Shown here in pieces: positions 47,271-57,743 of a stretch of 64,000 nucleotides of DNA. A program made the position numbers and the translations under genes. Source of the stretch: Baylisascaris procyonis. Its lineage: Eukaryota > Nematoda > Chromadorea > Rhabditida > Ascarididae. The notes beneath the pieces are model-generated. The model ran no database searches and had not been told where the DNA came from. It was given only the letters and a program-made list of their open reading frames with translations. The stretch's first letter is position 1, and every line of letters begins with the position of its first letter. Where the stretch lies: assembly GCA_037389465.1 (NCBI GenBank), contig JAZARR010000171.1, positions 2,108,001-2,172,000 of the forward strand. The letters run 5' to 3'.

Positions 47271-47354
47271 TGTCCGCCGCAGGATTCGAACCTGCGCCTA
47301 CAGATGTAGACTGCGACCTGAACGCAACGGCTTAGACGACTCGGCCAGACGGAC
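47271..47354 (-). tRNA. tRNA-Leu (CAG), unit 18
   Basis: D-arm variant as in unit 5. Confidence 0.65.
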
Positions 47355-47424
47355 GTCGTTCCAATACAAAAATCGTCGAAACACCGGCATTTCGCTATCC
47401 TTTGTGACGAAAGAGACAAATATG

Positions 47425-47495
47425 TGGAGGATGAGGGTTCGAACCCTCGACTTCTCGCACGCAAAGCGAGCGCTCTACCGCTGAGCTAAACCCCC
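47425..47495 (-). tRNA. tRNA-Ala (UGC), unit 18
   Basis: 71 nt, T-stem deletion as unit 6. Confidence 0.6.
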
Positions 47496-47649
47496 TGTGA
47501 TTGTTGATTGAAGTAACAATGTCTGATCAGCAATTCTTAGTTGTTCCCGCGTAACATTACATAAGAAAAAATATTTTTTAAATCCGGTATAACTGTTGCA
47601 CAAAACGTTGGACGAGAATCATTGAGATAACAGTTCTCAATGTAATAGC

Positions 47650-47733
47650 TGTCCGCCGCAGGATTCGAACCTGCGCCTACAGATGTAGACTGCGACCTGA
47701 ACGCAGCGCCTTAGACCACTCGGCCAGACGGAC
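47650..47733 (-). tRNA. tRNA-Leu (CAG), unit 19
   Basis: Consensus. Confidence 0.95.
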
Positions 47734-47803
47734 GTCGTTCCAAGACAAAAATCGTCGAAACACCGGCATTTCGCCATCCATTGAGACGAAAGAGACAAAA
47801 ATG

Positions 47804-47875
47804 TGGAGGATGAGGGGTTCGAACCCTCGACTTCTCGCATGCAAAGCGAGCGCTCTACCGCTGAGCTAAACCCCC
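47804..47875 (-). tRNA. tRNA-Ala (UGC), unit 19
   Basis: Consensus. Confidence 0.94.
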
Positions 47876-48029
47876 TGTGATTGTTGACTGAAGTAACAAT
47901 ATGCGATAGGCAATTCTTAGTTGTTCCCGCGTAACATTACATAAGAAAAAATATTTTTTAAATCCGGTATAACTGTTGCACAAAACGTTGGACGAGAATC
48001 ATTGAGATAACAGTTCTCAATGTAATAGT

Positions 48030-48113
48030 TGTCCGCCGCAGGATTCGAACCTGCGCCTACAGATGTAGACTGCGACCTGAACGCAGCGCCTTAGACCACT
48101 CGGCCAGACGGAC
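48030..48113 (-). tRNA. tRNA-Leu (CAG), unit 20
   Basis: Consensus. Confidence 0.95.
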
Positions 48114-48183
48114 GTCGTTCCAAGACAAAAATCGTCGAAACACCGGCATTTCGCCATCCTTTGAGACGAAAGAGACAAAAATG

Positions 48184-48255
48184 TGGAGGATGAGGGGTTC
48201 GAACCCTCGACTTCTCGCATGCAAAGCGAGCGCTCTACCGCTGAGCTAAACCCCC
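48184..48255 (-). tRNA. tRNA-Ala (UGC), unit 20
   Basis: Consensus. Confidence 0.94.
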
Positions 48256-48408
48256 TGTGATTACCGATTGAAGTAAAAATGTATGATCAGCAATTCTTAG
48301 TAGTTCGCATGTAACATTACATAAGAAAAGATATTTTCAAATCCGGTATAAGTGTTGCACAAAACGTTGGACGAGAATCATTGAGATAATAGTTCTCAAT
48401 CTAATAGC

Positions 48409-48492
48409 TGTCCGCCACAGGATTCGAACCTGCGCCTACAGATGTAGACTGCGACCTGAACGCAGCGGCTTAGACCACTCGGCCAGACTGAC
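48409..48492 (-). tRNA. tRNA-Leu (CAG), unit 21
   Basis: C4 to A in the acceptor, G24 to C, and G49:U65 wobble. Confidence 0.7.
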
Positions 48493-48561
48493 TTCGTTCA
48501 ATGCCAAAACCATCAGCACACGGCCATTCCGCTATCCTTTGAGACGAAAGAGACAAATATG

Positions 48562-48633
48562 TGGAGGATGAGGGGTTCGAACCCTCGACTTCTCGCATGC
48601 AAAGCGAGCGCTCTACCGCTCAGCTAAACGCCC
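48562..48633 (-). tRNA. tRNA-Ala (UGC), unit 21
   Basis: G4C/C13G variant. Confidence 0.72.
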
Positions 48634-48787
48634 AGTGATTACCGATTGAAGTAAAAATGTATGATCAGCAATTCTTAGTAGTTCCCACGCAACATTACAC
48701 AAGAAAAAATATTTTTTAAATCCGGTATAACTGTTGCACAAAACGTTGGAAGAGAATCATTGAGATGATAATTCTCAATGTAATAGC

Positions 48788-48870
48788 TGTCCGCCGCAGG
48801 ATTCCAACCTGCGCCTACAGATGTAGACTGCGACCTGAACGCAGCGCTTAGACCACTCGGCCAGACGGAC
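48788..48870 (-). pseudogene. tRNA-Leu, unit 22, broken
   Basis: 83 nt: one base lost from the D stem, and T-loop C56 to G. Confidence 0.75.
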
Positions 48871-48941
48871 GTCGCTCGGAGGCCAAAAACCATCAGCACA
48901 CGGCCATTCCGCTATCCTTTGAGACGAAAGAGGCAAATATG

Positions 48942-49013
48942 TGGAGGATGAGGGGTTCGAACCCTCGACTTCTCGCATGCAAAGCGAGCGCTCTACCGCT
49001 GAGCTAAACCCCC
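48942..49013 (-). tRNA. tRNA-Ala (UGC), unit 22
   Basis: Consensus. Confidence 0.94.
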
Positions 49014-49167
49014 TGTGATTGTTGACTGAAGTAACAATATGCGATAGGCAATTCTTAGTTGTTCCCGCGTAACATTACATAAGAAAAAATATTTTTTAAA
49101 TCCGGTATAACTGTTGCACAAAATGTTGGACGAGAATCATTGAGATAACAGTTCTCAATGTAATAGC

Positions 49168-49251
49168 TGTCCGCCGCAGGATTCGAACCTGCGCCTACAG
49201 ATGTAGACTGCGACCTGAACGCAGCGCCTTAGACCACTCGGCCAGACGGAC
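49168..49251 (-). tRNA. tRNA-Leu (CAG), unit 23
   Basis: Consensus. Confidence 0.95.
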
Positions 49252-49321
49252 GTCGTTCCAATACAAAAATCGTCGAAACACCGGCATTTCGCCATCCTTT
49301 GAGACGAAAGAGACAAAAATG

Positions 49322-49393
49322 TGGAGGATGAGGGGTTCGAACCCTCGACTTCTCGCATGCAAAGCGAGCGCTCTACCGCTCAGCTAAACGCCC
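49322..49393 (-). tRNA. tRNA-Ala (UGC), unit 23
   Basis: G4C/C13G variant. Confidence 0.72.
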
Positions 49394-49546
49394 AGTGATT
49401 ACTCAATGAAGTAAAAATATCTGATCAGCGATTCCTAGTAGTTCCCATGTAACATTACATACGAAAAGATATTTTTAAATCCGGTATAAGCGTTGCACAA
49501 AACGTTGGACGAGAATCATTGAGATGATAGTTCTCAATGTAATAGC

Positions 49547-49630
49547 TGTCCGCCGCAGGATTCCAACCTGCGCCTACAGATGTAGACTGCGACCTGAACG
49601 CAGCGCCTTAGACCACTCGGCCAGACGGAC
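49547..49630 (-). tRNA. tRNA-Leu (CAG), unit 24
   Basis: T-loop C56 to G. Confidence 0.75.
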
Positions 49631-49700
49631 GTCGTTCCAAGACAAAAATCATCAGCACACGGCCATTCCGCTATCCTTTGAGACGAAAGAGACAAATATG

Positions 49701-49772
49701 TCGAGGATGAGGGGTTCGAACCCCCGACTTCTCGCATGCAAAGCGAGCGCTCTACCGCTGACCTAAACCCCC
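49701..49772 (-). tRNA. tRNA-Ala (UGC), unit 24
   Basis: C11 to G (D stem), C72 to G (acceptor), A50 to G. Confidence 0.65.
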
Positions 49773-49926
49773 TGTTATTAGTCAGTGAGGTAACAATGTC
49801 TGATCAGCAATTCTTAGTACTTCCCACGTATCGTTACATAAGAAAAAATATTTTTTTTAACCGGTCCACCTGTTGCACAAAACGTTGGACGAGAATCATT
49901 GAGATGATAGTTCTCAATGTAATAGC

Positions 49927-50010
49927 TGTCCGCCGCAGGATTCGAACCTGCGCCTACATATGTAGACTGCGATCTGAACGCAGCGCCTTAGACCACTCGG
50001 CCAGACGGAC
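49927..50010 (-). tRNA. tRNA-Leu (CAG), unit 25
   Basis: G37 to A and one variable-arm change. Confidence 0.88.
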
Positions 50011-50080
50011 GTCGTTCCAAGACAAAAATCATCAGCACACGGCCATTCCGCTATCCTTCGTGACGAAAGAGACAAATATG

Positions 50081-50152
50081 TGGAGGATGAGGGGTTCGAA
50101 CCCTCGACTTCTCGCATGCAAAGCGAGCGCTCTACCGCTGAGCTAAGCCCCC
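50081..50152 (-). tRNA. tRNA-Ala (UGC), unit 25
   Basis: T6 to C. Confidence 0.88.
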
Positions 50153-50306
50153 TGTGATTGTTGATTGAAGTAACAATATGCGATAGGCAATTCTTAGTTG
50201 TTCCCACGTAACATTACATAAGAAAAAATATTTTTTAAATCCGGTATAACTGTTGCACAAAACGTTGGACGAGAATCATTGAGATAACAGTTCTCAATGT
50301 AATAGT

Positions 50307-50390
50307 TGTCCGCCGCAGGATTCGAACCTGCGCCTACAGATGTAGACTGCGACCTGAACGCAGCGCCTTAGACCACTCGGCCAGACGGAC
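50307..50390 (-). tRNA. tRNA-Leu (CAG), unit 26
   Basis: Consensus. Confidence 0.95.
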
Positions 50391-50460
50391 GTCGTTCCAA
50401 GACAAAAATCGTCGAAACACCGGCATTTCGCCATCCTTTGAGACGAAAGAGACAAAAATG

Positions 50461-50532
50461 TGGAGGATGAGGGGTTCGAACCCTCGACTTCTCGCATGCA
50501 AAGCGAGCGCTCTACCGCTGACCTAAACCCCC
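50461..50532 (-). tRNA. tRNA-Ala (UGC), unit 26
   Basis: C11 to G, one D-stem mismatch. Confidence 0.75.
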
Positions 50533-50686
50533 TGTTATTAGTCAGTGAGGTAACAATGTCTGATCAGCAATTCTTAGTACTTCCCACGTATCGTTACATA
50601 AGAAAAAATATTTTTTTTAACCGGTCCACCTGTTGCACAAAACGTTGGACGAGAATCATTGAGATGATAGTTCTCAATGTAATAGC

Positions 50687-50770
50687 TGTCCGCCGCAGGA
50701 TTCGAACCTGCGCCTACAGATGTAGACTGCGATCTGAACGCAGCGCCTTAGACCACTCGGCCAGACGGAC
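50687..50770 (-). tRNA. tRNA-Leu (CAG), unit 27
   Basis: G37 to A. Confidence 0.9.
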
Positions 50771-50840
50771 GTCGTTCCAAGACAAAAATCATCAGCACAC
50801 GGCCATTCCGCTATCCTTCGTGACGAAAGAGACAAATATG

Positions 50841-50912
50841 TGGAGGATGAGGGGTTCGAACCCTCGACTTCTCGCATGCAAAGCGAGCGCTCTACCGCTG
50901 AGCTAAACCCCC
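50841..50912 (-). tRNA. tRNA-Ala (UGC), unit 27
   Basis: Consensus. Confidence 0.94.
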
Positions 50913-51065
50913 TGTGATTACCGATTGAAGTAAAAATGTATGATCGGCGATTCCTAGTAGTTCCCATGTAACATTACATACGAAAAGATATTTTTAAATC
51001 CGGTATAAGTGTTGCACAAAACGTTGGACGAGAATCATTGAGATGATAGTTCTCAATGTAATAGC

Positions 51066-51149
51066 TGTCCGCCGCAGGATTCGAACCTGCGCCTACAGAT
51101 GTAGACTGCGACCTGAACGCAGCGCCTTAGACCACTCGGCCAGACGGAC
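51066..51149 (-). tRNA. tRNA-Leu (CAG), unit 28
   Basis: Consensus. Confidence 0.95.
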
Positions 51150-51219
51150 GTCGTTCCAAGACAAAAATCATCAGCACACGGCCATTCCGCTATCCTTCGT
51201 GACGAAAGAGACAAATATG

Positions 51220-51291
51220 TGGAGGATGAGGGGTTCGAACCCTCGACTTCTCGCGTGCAAAGCGAGCGCTCTACCGCTGAGCTAAACCCCC
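51220..51291 (-). tRNA. tRNA-Ala (UGC), unit 28
   Basis: T38 to C; its 8,350-bp partner (unit 50) is consensus. Confidence 0.9.
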
Positions 51292-51444
51292 TGTGATTAC
51301 CGATTGAAGTAAAAATGTATGATCAGCAATTCTTAGTAGATCGCATGTAACATTACATAAGAAAAGATATTTTTAAATCCGGTATAAGTGTTGCACAAAA
51401 CGTTGGACGAGAATCATTGAGATAATAGTTCTCAATCTAATAGC

Positions 51445-51528
51445 TGTCCGCCACAGGATTCGAACCTGCGCCTACAGATGTAGACTGCGACCTGAACGCA
51501 GCGGCTTAGACCACTCGGCCAGACTGAC
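51445..51528 (-). tRNA. tRNA-Leu (CAG), unit 29
   Basis: Same changes as unit 21. Confidence 0.7.
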
Positions 51529-51597
51529 TTCGTTCAATGCCAAAACCATCAGCACACGGCCATTCCGCTATCCTTTGAGACGAAAGAGACAAATATG

Positions 51598-51669
51598 TGG
51601 AGGATGAGGGGTTCGAACCCTCGACTTCTCGCATGCAAAGCGAGCGCTCTACCGCTGAGCTAAACCCCC
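51598..51669 (-). tRNA. tRNA-Ala (UGC), unit 29
   Basis: Consensus. Confidence 0.94.
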
Positions 51670-51822
51670 TGTGATTACCGATTGAAGTAAAAATGTATGA
51701 TCAGCAATTCTTAGTAGTTCGCATGTAACATTACATAAGAAAAGATATTTTTAAATCCGGTATAAGAGTTGCACAAAACGTTGGACGAGAATCATTGAGA
51801 TAATAGTTCTCAATCTAATAGC

Positions 51823-51906
51823 TGTCCGCCACAGGATTCGAACCTGCACCTACAGATGTAGACTGCGACCTGAACGCAGCGCCTTAGACCACTCGGCCAG
51901 ACGGAC
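51823..51906 (-). tRNA. tRNA-Leu (CAG), unit 30
   Basis: G49:U65 wobble and C48 to T. Confidence 0.88.
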
Positions 51907-51976
51907 GTCGTTCCAAGACAAAAATCGTCGAAACACCGGCATTTCGCCATCCTTTGAGACGAAAGAGACAAAAATG

Positions 51977-52048
51977 TGGAGGATGAGGGGTTCGAACCCT
52001 CGACTTCTCGCCTGCAAAGCGAGCGCTCTACCGCTGAGCTAAACCCCC
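51977..52048 (-). tRNA. tRNA-Ala (UGC), unit 30
   Basis: T38 to G. Confidence 0.9.
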
Positions 52049-52202
52049 TGTGATTACCGATTGAAGTAAAAATGTATGATCAGCAATTCTTAGTAGTTCC
52101 CACGCAACATTACATAAGAAAAAATATTTTTTAAATCCGGTATAACTGTTGCACAAAACGTTGGAAGAGAATCATTGAGATAATAGTTCTCAATGTAATA
52201 GC

Positions 52203-52286
52203 TGTCCGCCGCAGGATTCCAACCTGCGCCTACAGATGTAGACTGCGACCTGAACGCAGCGCCTTAGACCACTCGGCCAGACGGAC
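52203..52286 (-). tRNA. tRNA-Leu (CAG), unit 31
   Basis: T-loop C56 to G. Confidence 0.75.
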
Positions 52287-52356
52287 GTCGTTCCAACACA
52301 AAAATCGTCGAAACACCGGCATTTCGCCATCCTTTGAGACGAAAGAGACAAAAATG

Positions 52357-52428
52357 TGGAGGATGAGGGGTTCGAACCCTCGACTTCTCGCCTGCAAAGC
52401 GAGCGCTCTACCGCTGAGCTAAACCCCC
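52357..52428 (-). tRNA. tRNA-Ala (UGC), unit 31
   Basis: T38 to G. Confidence 0.9.
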
Positions 52429-52582
52429 TGTGATTACCGATTGAAGTAAAAATGTATGATCAGCAATTCTTAGTAGTTCCCACGCAACATTACATAAGAA
52501 AAAATATTTTTTAAATCCGGTATAACTGTTGCACAAAACGTTGGAAGAGAATCATTGAGATAATAGTTCTCAATGTAATAGC

Positions 52583-52666
52583 TGTCCGCCGCAGGATTCC
52601 AACCTGCGCCTACAGATGTAGACTGCGACCTGAACGCAGCGCCTTAGACCACTCGGCCAGACGGAC
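52583..52666 (-). tRNA. tRNA-Leu (CAG), unit 32
   Basis: T-loop C56 to G. Confidence 0.75.
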
Positions 52667-52736
52667 GTCGTTCCAACACAAAAATCGTCGAAACACCGGC
52701 ATTTCGCCATCCTTTGAGACGAAAGAGACAAAAATG

Positions 52737-52808
52737 TGGAGGATGAGGGGTTCGAACCCTCGACTTCTCGCATGCAAAGCGAGCGCTCTACCGCTGAGCT
52801 AAACCCCC
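52737..52808 (-). tRNA. tRNA-Ala (UGC), unit 32
   Basis: Consensus. Confidence 0.94.
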
Positions 52809-52962
52809 TGTGATTGTTGATTGAAGTAACAATATGCGATAGGCAATTCTTAGTTGTTCCCACGTAACATTACATAAGAAAAAATATTTTTTAAATCCGG
52901 TATAACTGTTGCACAAAACGTTGGAAGAGAATCATTGAGATAATAGTTCTCAATGTAATAGC

Positions 52963-53046
52963 TGTCCGCCGCAGGATTCCAACCTGCGCCTACAGATGTA
53001 GACTGCGACCCGAACGCAGCGCCTTAGACCACTCGGCCAGACGGAC
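52963..53046 (-). tRNA. tRNA-Leu body with CGG (Pro) anticodon, unit 33
   Basis: Anticodon loop TTCGGGT: A35 to G turns CAG into CGG, which reads the proline codon CCG. Also T-loop C56 to G. Confidence 0.8.
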
Positions 53047-53117
53047 GTCGCTCGGAGGCCAAAAACCATCAGCACACGGCCATTCCGCTATCCTTTGAGA
53101 CGAAAGAGGCAAATATG

Positions 53118-53189
53118 TGGAGGATGAGGGGTTCGAACCCTCGACTTCTCGCATGCAAAGCGAGCGCTCTACCGCTCAGCTAAACGCCC
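53118..53189 (-). tRNA. tRNA-Ala (UGC), unit 33
   Basis: G4C/C13G variant. Confidence 0.72.
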
Positions 53190-53342
53190 AGTGATTACTC
53201 AATGAAGTAAAAATATCTGATCAGCGATTCCTAGTAGTTCCCATGTAACATTACATACGAAAAGATATTTTTAAATCCGGTATAAGTGTTGCACAAAACG
53301 TTGGACGAGAAGCTTTGAGATAATAGCTGTCATGGTAGGAGC

Positions 53343-53426
53343 TGTCCTCCGCGGGATTCGAACCTGCGCCTACAGATGTAGACTGCGACCTGAACGCAGC
53401 GCATTAGACCACTCGGCCAGACGGAC
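53343..53426 (-). tRNA. tRNA-Leu (CAG), unit 34
   Basis: Same changes as unit 14. Confidence 0.65.
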
Positions 53427-53496
53427 GTCGTTCCAAGGCCAAAACCATCAGCACACGGCCATTCCGCTATCCTTTGAGACGAAAGAGACAAATATG

Positions 53497-53568
53497 TGGA
53501 GGATGAGGGGTTCGAACCCTCGACTTCTCGCATGCAAAGCGAGCGCTCTACCGCTGAGCTAAACCCCC
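53497..53568 (-). tRNA. tRNA-Ala (UGC), unit 34
   Basis: Consensus. Confidence 0.94.
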
Positions 53569-53722
53569 TGTGATTGTTGATTGAAGTAACAATATGCGAT
53601 AGGCAATTCTTAGTTGTTCCCACGTAACATTACATAAGAAAAAATATTTTTTAAATCCGGTATAACTGTTGCACAAAACGTTGGACGAGAATCATTGAGA
53701 TAACAGTTCTCAATGTAATAGC

Positions 53723-53806
53723 TGTCCGCCGCAGGATTCGAACCTGCGCCTACAGATGTAGACTGCGACCTGAACGCAGCGCCTTAGACCACTCGGCCAG
53801 ACGGAC
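53723..53806 (-). tRNA. tRNA-Leu (CAG), unit 35
   Basis: Consensus. Confidence 0.95.
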
Positions 53807-53876
53807 GTCGTTCCAAGACAAAAATCGTCGAAACACCGGCATTTCGCCATCCTTTGAGACGAAAGAGACAAAAATG

Positions 53877-53948
53877 TTGAGGGTGAGGGGTTCGAACCCT
53901 CGACTTCTCGCCTGCAAAGCGAGCGCTCTACCGCTGAGCTAAACCCCC
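53877..53948 (-). tRNA. tRNA-Ala (UGC), unit 35
   Basis: C72 to A, T67 to C (the latter turns the 6:67 U-U into U-C), T38 to G. Confidence 0.7.
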
Positions 53949-54102
53949 TGTGATTACCGATTGAAGTAAAAATGTATGATCAGCAATTCTTAGTAGTTCC
54001 CACGTAACATTACATAAGAAAAAATATTTTTTAAATCCGGTATAACTGTTGCACAAAACGTTGGACGAGAATCATTGAGATGATAATTCTCAATGTAATA
54101 GC

Positions 54103-54186
54103 TGTCCGCCGCAGGATTCGAACCTGCGCCTACAGATGTAGACTGCGACCTGAACGCAGCGCCTTAGACCACTCGGCCAGACGGAC
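54103..54186 (-). tRNA. tRNA-Leu (CAG), unit 36
   Basis: Consensus. Confidence 0.95.
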
Positions 54187-54256
54187 GTCGTTCCAAGACA
54201 AAAATCATCAGCACACGGCCATTCCGCTATCCTTCGTGACGAAAGAGACAAATATG

Positions 54257-54328
54257 TGGAGGATGAGGGGTTCGAACCCTCGACTTCTCGCATGCAAAGC
54301 GAGCGCTCTACCGCTGAGCTAAACCCCC
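54257..54328 (-). tRNA. tRNA-Ala (UGC), unit 36
   Basis: Consensus. Confidence 0.94.
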
Positions 54329-54480
54329 TGTGATTACCGATTGAAGTAAAAATGTATGATCAGCGATTCCTAGTAGTTCCCATGTAACATTACATACGAA
54401 AAGATATTTTTAAATCCGTATAAGTGTTGCACAAAACGTTGGACGAGAATCATTGAGATGATAGTTCTCAATGTAATAGC

Positions 54481-54564
54481 TGTCCGCCGCAGGATTCCAA
54501 CCTGCGCCTACAGATGTAGACTGCGACCTGAACGCAGCGCCTTAGACCACTCGGCCAGACGGAC
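54481..54564 (-). tRNA. tRNA-Leu (CAG), unit 37
   Basis: T-loop C56 to G; its 8,350-bp partner (unit 59) keeps C56. Confidence 0.75.
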
Positions 54565-54635
54565 GTCGCTCGGAGGCCAAAAACCATCAGCACACGGCCA
54601 TTCCGCTATCCTTTGAGACGAAAGAGGCAAATATG

Positions 54636-54707
54636 TGGAGGATGAGGGGTTCGAACCCTCGACTTCTCGCATGCAAAGCGAGCGCTCTACCGCTCAGCTA
54701 AACGCCC
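54636..54707 (-). tRNA. tRNA-Ala (UGC), unit 37
   Basis: G4C/C13G variant. Confidence 0.72.
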
Positions 54708-54861
54708 AGTGATTACTCAATGAAGTAAAAATATGCGATAGGCAATTCTTAGTTGTTCCCACGTAACATTACATAAGAAAAAATATTTTTTAAATCCGGT
54801 ATAACTGTTGCACAAAACGTTGGACGAGAATCATTGAGATAACAGTTCTCAATCTAATAGC

Positions 54862-54945
54862 TGTCCGCCACAGGATTCGAACCTGCGCCTACAGATGTAG
54901 ACTGCGACCTGAACGCAGCGCCTTAGACCACTCGGCCAGACGGAC
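54862..54945 (-). tRNA. tRNA-Leu (CAG), unit 38
   Basis: G49:U65 wobble only. Confidence 0.9.
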
Positions 54946-55015
54946 GTCGTTCCAAGACAAAAATCGTCGAAACACCGGCATTTCGCCATCCTTTGAGACG
55001 AAAGAGACAAAAATG

Positions 55016-55087
55016 TGGAGGATGAGGGGTTCGAACCCTCGACTTCTCGCCTGCAAAGCGAGCGCTCTACCGCTGAGCTAAACCCCC
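55016..55087 (-). tRNA. tRNA-Ala (UGC), unit 38
   Basis: T38 to G. Confidence 0.9.
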
Positions 55088-55241
55088 TGTGATTACCGAT
55101 TGAAGTAAAAATGTATGATCAGCAATTCTTAGTAGTTCCCACGCAACATTACATAAGAAAAAATATTTTTTAAATCCGGTATAACTGTTGCACAAAACGT
55201 TGGACGAGAAGCATTGAGATAATAGTTCTCATTGTTATAGC

Positions 55242-55325
55242 TGTCGGCCACAGGATTCGAACCTGCGCCTACAGATGTAGACTGCGACCTGAACGCAGCG
55301 CCTTAGACCACTCGGCCAGACGGAC
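55242..55325 (-). tRNA. tRNA-Leu (CAG), unit 39
   Basis: G69 to C acceptor mismatch and G49:U65. Confidence 0.75.
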
Positions 55326-55395
55326 GTCGTTCCAAGGCCAAAACCATCAGCGAACGGCCATTCCGCTATCCTTTGAGACGAAAGAGACAAATATG

Positions 55396-55467
55396 TGGAG
55401 GATGAGGGGTTCGAACCCTCGACTTCTCGCATGCAAAGCGAGCGCTCTACCGCTGAGCTAAACCCCC
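55396..55467 (-). tRNA. tRNA-Ala (UGC), unit 39
   Basis: Consensus. Confidence 0.94.
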
Positions 55468-55621
55468 TGTGATTGTTGACTGAAGTAACAATATGCGATA
55501 GGCAATTCTTAGTTGTTCCCGCGTAACATTACATAAGAAAAAATATTTTTTAAATCCGGTATAACTGTTGCACAAAACGTTGGACGAGAATCATTGAGAT
55601 AACAGTTCTCAATGTAATAGC

Positions 55622-55705
55622 TGTCCGCCGCAGGATTCGAACCTGCGCCTACAGATGTAGACTGCGACCTGAACGCAGCGCCTTAGACCACTCGGCCAGA
55701 CGGAC
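55622..55705 (-). tRNA. tRNA-Leu (CAG), unit 40
   Basis: Consensus. Confidence 0.95.
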
Positions 55706-55775
55706 GTCGTTCCAATACAAAAATCGTCGAAACACCGGCATTTCGCCATCCTTTGAGACGAAAGAGACAAAAATG

Positions 55776-55847
55776 TGGAGGATGAGGGGTTCGAACCCTC
55801 GACTTCTCGCATGCAAAGCGAGCGCTCTACCGCTCAGCTAAACGCCC
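55776..55847 (-). tRNA. tRNA-Ala (UGC), unit 40
   Basis: G4C/C13G variant. Confidence 0.72.
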
Positions 55848-56000
55848 AGTGATTACTCAATGAAGTAAAAATATCTGATCAGCGATTCCTAGTAGTTCCC
55901 ATGTAACATTACATACGAAAAGATATTTTTAAATCCGGTATAAGCGTTGCACAAAACGTTGGACGAGAATCATTGAGATGATAGTTCTCAATGTAATAGC

Positions 56001-56084
56001 TGTCCGCCGCAGGATTCCAACCTGCGCCTACAGATGTAGACTGCGACCTGAACGCAGCGCCTTAGACCACTCGGCCAGACGGAC
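56001..56084 (-). tRNA. tRNA-Leu (CAG), unit 41
   Basis: T-loop C56 to G. Confidence 0.75.
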
Positions 56085-56154
56085 GTCGTTCCAAGACAAA
56101 AATCGTCGAAACACCGGCATTTCGCCATCCTTTGAGACGAAAGAGACAAAAATG

Positions 56155-56226
56155 TGGAGGATGAGGGGTTCGAACCCTCGACTTCTCGCATGCAAAGCGA
56201 GCGCTCTACCGCTGAGCTAAACCCCC
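56155..56226 (-). tRNA. tRNA-Ala (UGC), unit 41
   Basis: Consensus. Confidence 0.94.
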
Positions 56227-56379
56227 TGTGATTACCGATTGAAGTAAAAATGTATGATCAGCAATTCTTAGTAGTTCGCATGTAACATTACATAAGAAAA
56301 GATATTTTCAAATCCGGTATAAGTGTTGCACAAAACGTTGGACGAGAATCATTGAGATAATAGTTCTCAATCTAATAGC

Positions 56380-56463
56380 TGTCCGCCACAGGATTCGAAC
56401 CTGCGCCTACAGATGTAGACTGCGACCTGAACGCAGCGGCTTAGACCACTCGGCCAGACTGAC
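56380..56463 (-). tRNA. tRNA-Leu (CAG), unit 42
   Basis: Same changes as unit 21. Confidence 0.7.
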
Positions 56464-56532
56464 TTCGTTCAATGCCAAAACCATCAGCACACGGCCATTC
56501 CGCTATCCTTTGAGACGAAAGAGACAAATATG

Positions 56533-56604
56533 TGGAGGATGAGGGGTTCGAACCCTCGACTTCTCGCATGCAAAGCGAGCGCTCTACCGCTGAGCTAAAC
56601 CCCC
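56533..56604 (-). tRNA. tRNA-Ala (UGC), unit 42
   Basis: Consensus. Confidence 0.94.
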
Positions 56605-56757
56605 TGTGATTACCGATTGAAGTAAAAATGTATGATCAGCAATTCTTAGTAGTTCGCATGTAACATTACATAAGAAAAGATATTTTTAAATCCGGTATAA
56701 GAGTTGCACAAAACGTTGGACGAGAATCATTGAGATAATAGTTCTCAATCTAATAGC

Positions 56758-56841
56758 TGTCCGCCACAGGATTCGAACCTGCACCTACAGATGTAGACTG
56801 CGACCTGAACGCAGCGCCTTAGACCACTCGGCCAGACGGAC
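56758..56841 (-). tRNA. tRNA-Leu (CAG), unit 43
   Basis: G49:U65 and C48 to T. Confidence 0.88.
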
Positions 56842-56911
56842 GTCGTTCCAAGACAAAAATCGTCGAAACACCGGCATTTCGCCATCCTTTGAGACGAAAG
56901 AGACAAAAATG

Positions 56912-56983
56912 TGGAGGATGAGGGGTTCGAACCCTCGACTTCTCGCCTGCAAAGCGAGCGCTCTACCGCTGAGCTAAACCCCC
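56912..56983 (-). tRNA. tRNA-Ala (UGC), unit 43
   Basis: T38 to G. Confidence 0.9.
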
Positions 56984-57137
56984 TGTGATTACCGATTGAA
57001 GTAAAAATGTATGATCAGCAATTCTTAGTAGTTCCCACGCAACATTACATAAGAAAAAATATTTTTTAAATCCGGTATAACTGTTGCACAAAACGTTGGA
57101 CGAGAAGCATTGAGATAATAGTTCTCATTGTTATAGC

Positions 57138-57221
57138 TGTCGGCCACAGGATTCGAACCTGCGCCTACAGATGTAGACTGCGACCTGAACGCAGCGCCTT
57201 AGACCACTCGGCCAGACGGAC
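57138..57221 (-). tRNA. tRNA-Leu (CAG), unit 44
   Basis: As unit 39. Confidence 0.75.
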
Positions 57222-57291
57222 GTCGTTCCAAGGCCAAAACCATCAGCGAACGGCCATTCCGCTATCCTTTGAGACGAAAGAGACAAATATG

Positions 57292-57363
57292 TGGAGGATG
57301 AGGGGTTCGAACCCTCGACTTCTCGCATGCAAAGCGAGCGCTCTACCGCTGAGCTAAACCCCC
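57292..57363 (-). tRNA. tRNA-Ala (UGC), unit 44
   Basis: Consensus. Confidence 0.94.
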
Positions 57364-57517
57364 TGTGATTGTTGACTGAAGTAACAATATGCGATAGGCA
57401 ATTCTTAGTTGTTCCCGCGTAACATTACATAAGAAAAAATATTTTTTAAATCCGGTATAACTGTTGCACAAAACGTTGGACGAGAATCATTGAGATAACA
57501 GTTCTCAATGTAATAGC

Positions 57518-57601
57518 TGTCCGCCGCAGGATTCGAACCTGCGCCTACAGATGTAGACTGCGACCTGAACGCAGCGCCTTAGACCACTCGGCCAGACGGA
57601 C
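57518..57601 (-). tRNA. tRNA-Leu (CAG), unit 45
   Basis: Consensus. Confidence 0.95.
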
Positions 57602-57671
57602 GTCGTTCCAATACAAAAATCGTCGAAACACCGGCATTTCGCCATCCTTTGAGACGAAAGAGACAAAAATG

Positions 57672-57743
57672 TGGAGGATGAGGGGTTCGAACCCTCGACT
57701 TCTCGCATGCAAAGCGAGCGCTCTACCGCTCAGCTAAACGCCC
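57672..57743 (-). tRNA. tRNA-Ala (UGC), unit 45
   Basis: G4C/C13G variant. Confidence 0.72.

Larger units (their letters stand above)
48930..54840. repeat. large array duplication, first copy
   Basis: Repeated at 57,280-63,190 with a constant offset of 8,350 bp (22 units). I saw about six single-base differences, for example 49124 T/C, 51255 G/A, 53327 C/T and 54499 C/G. Confidence 0.9.
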
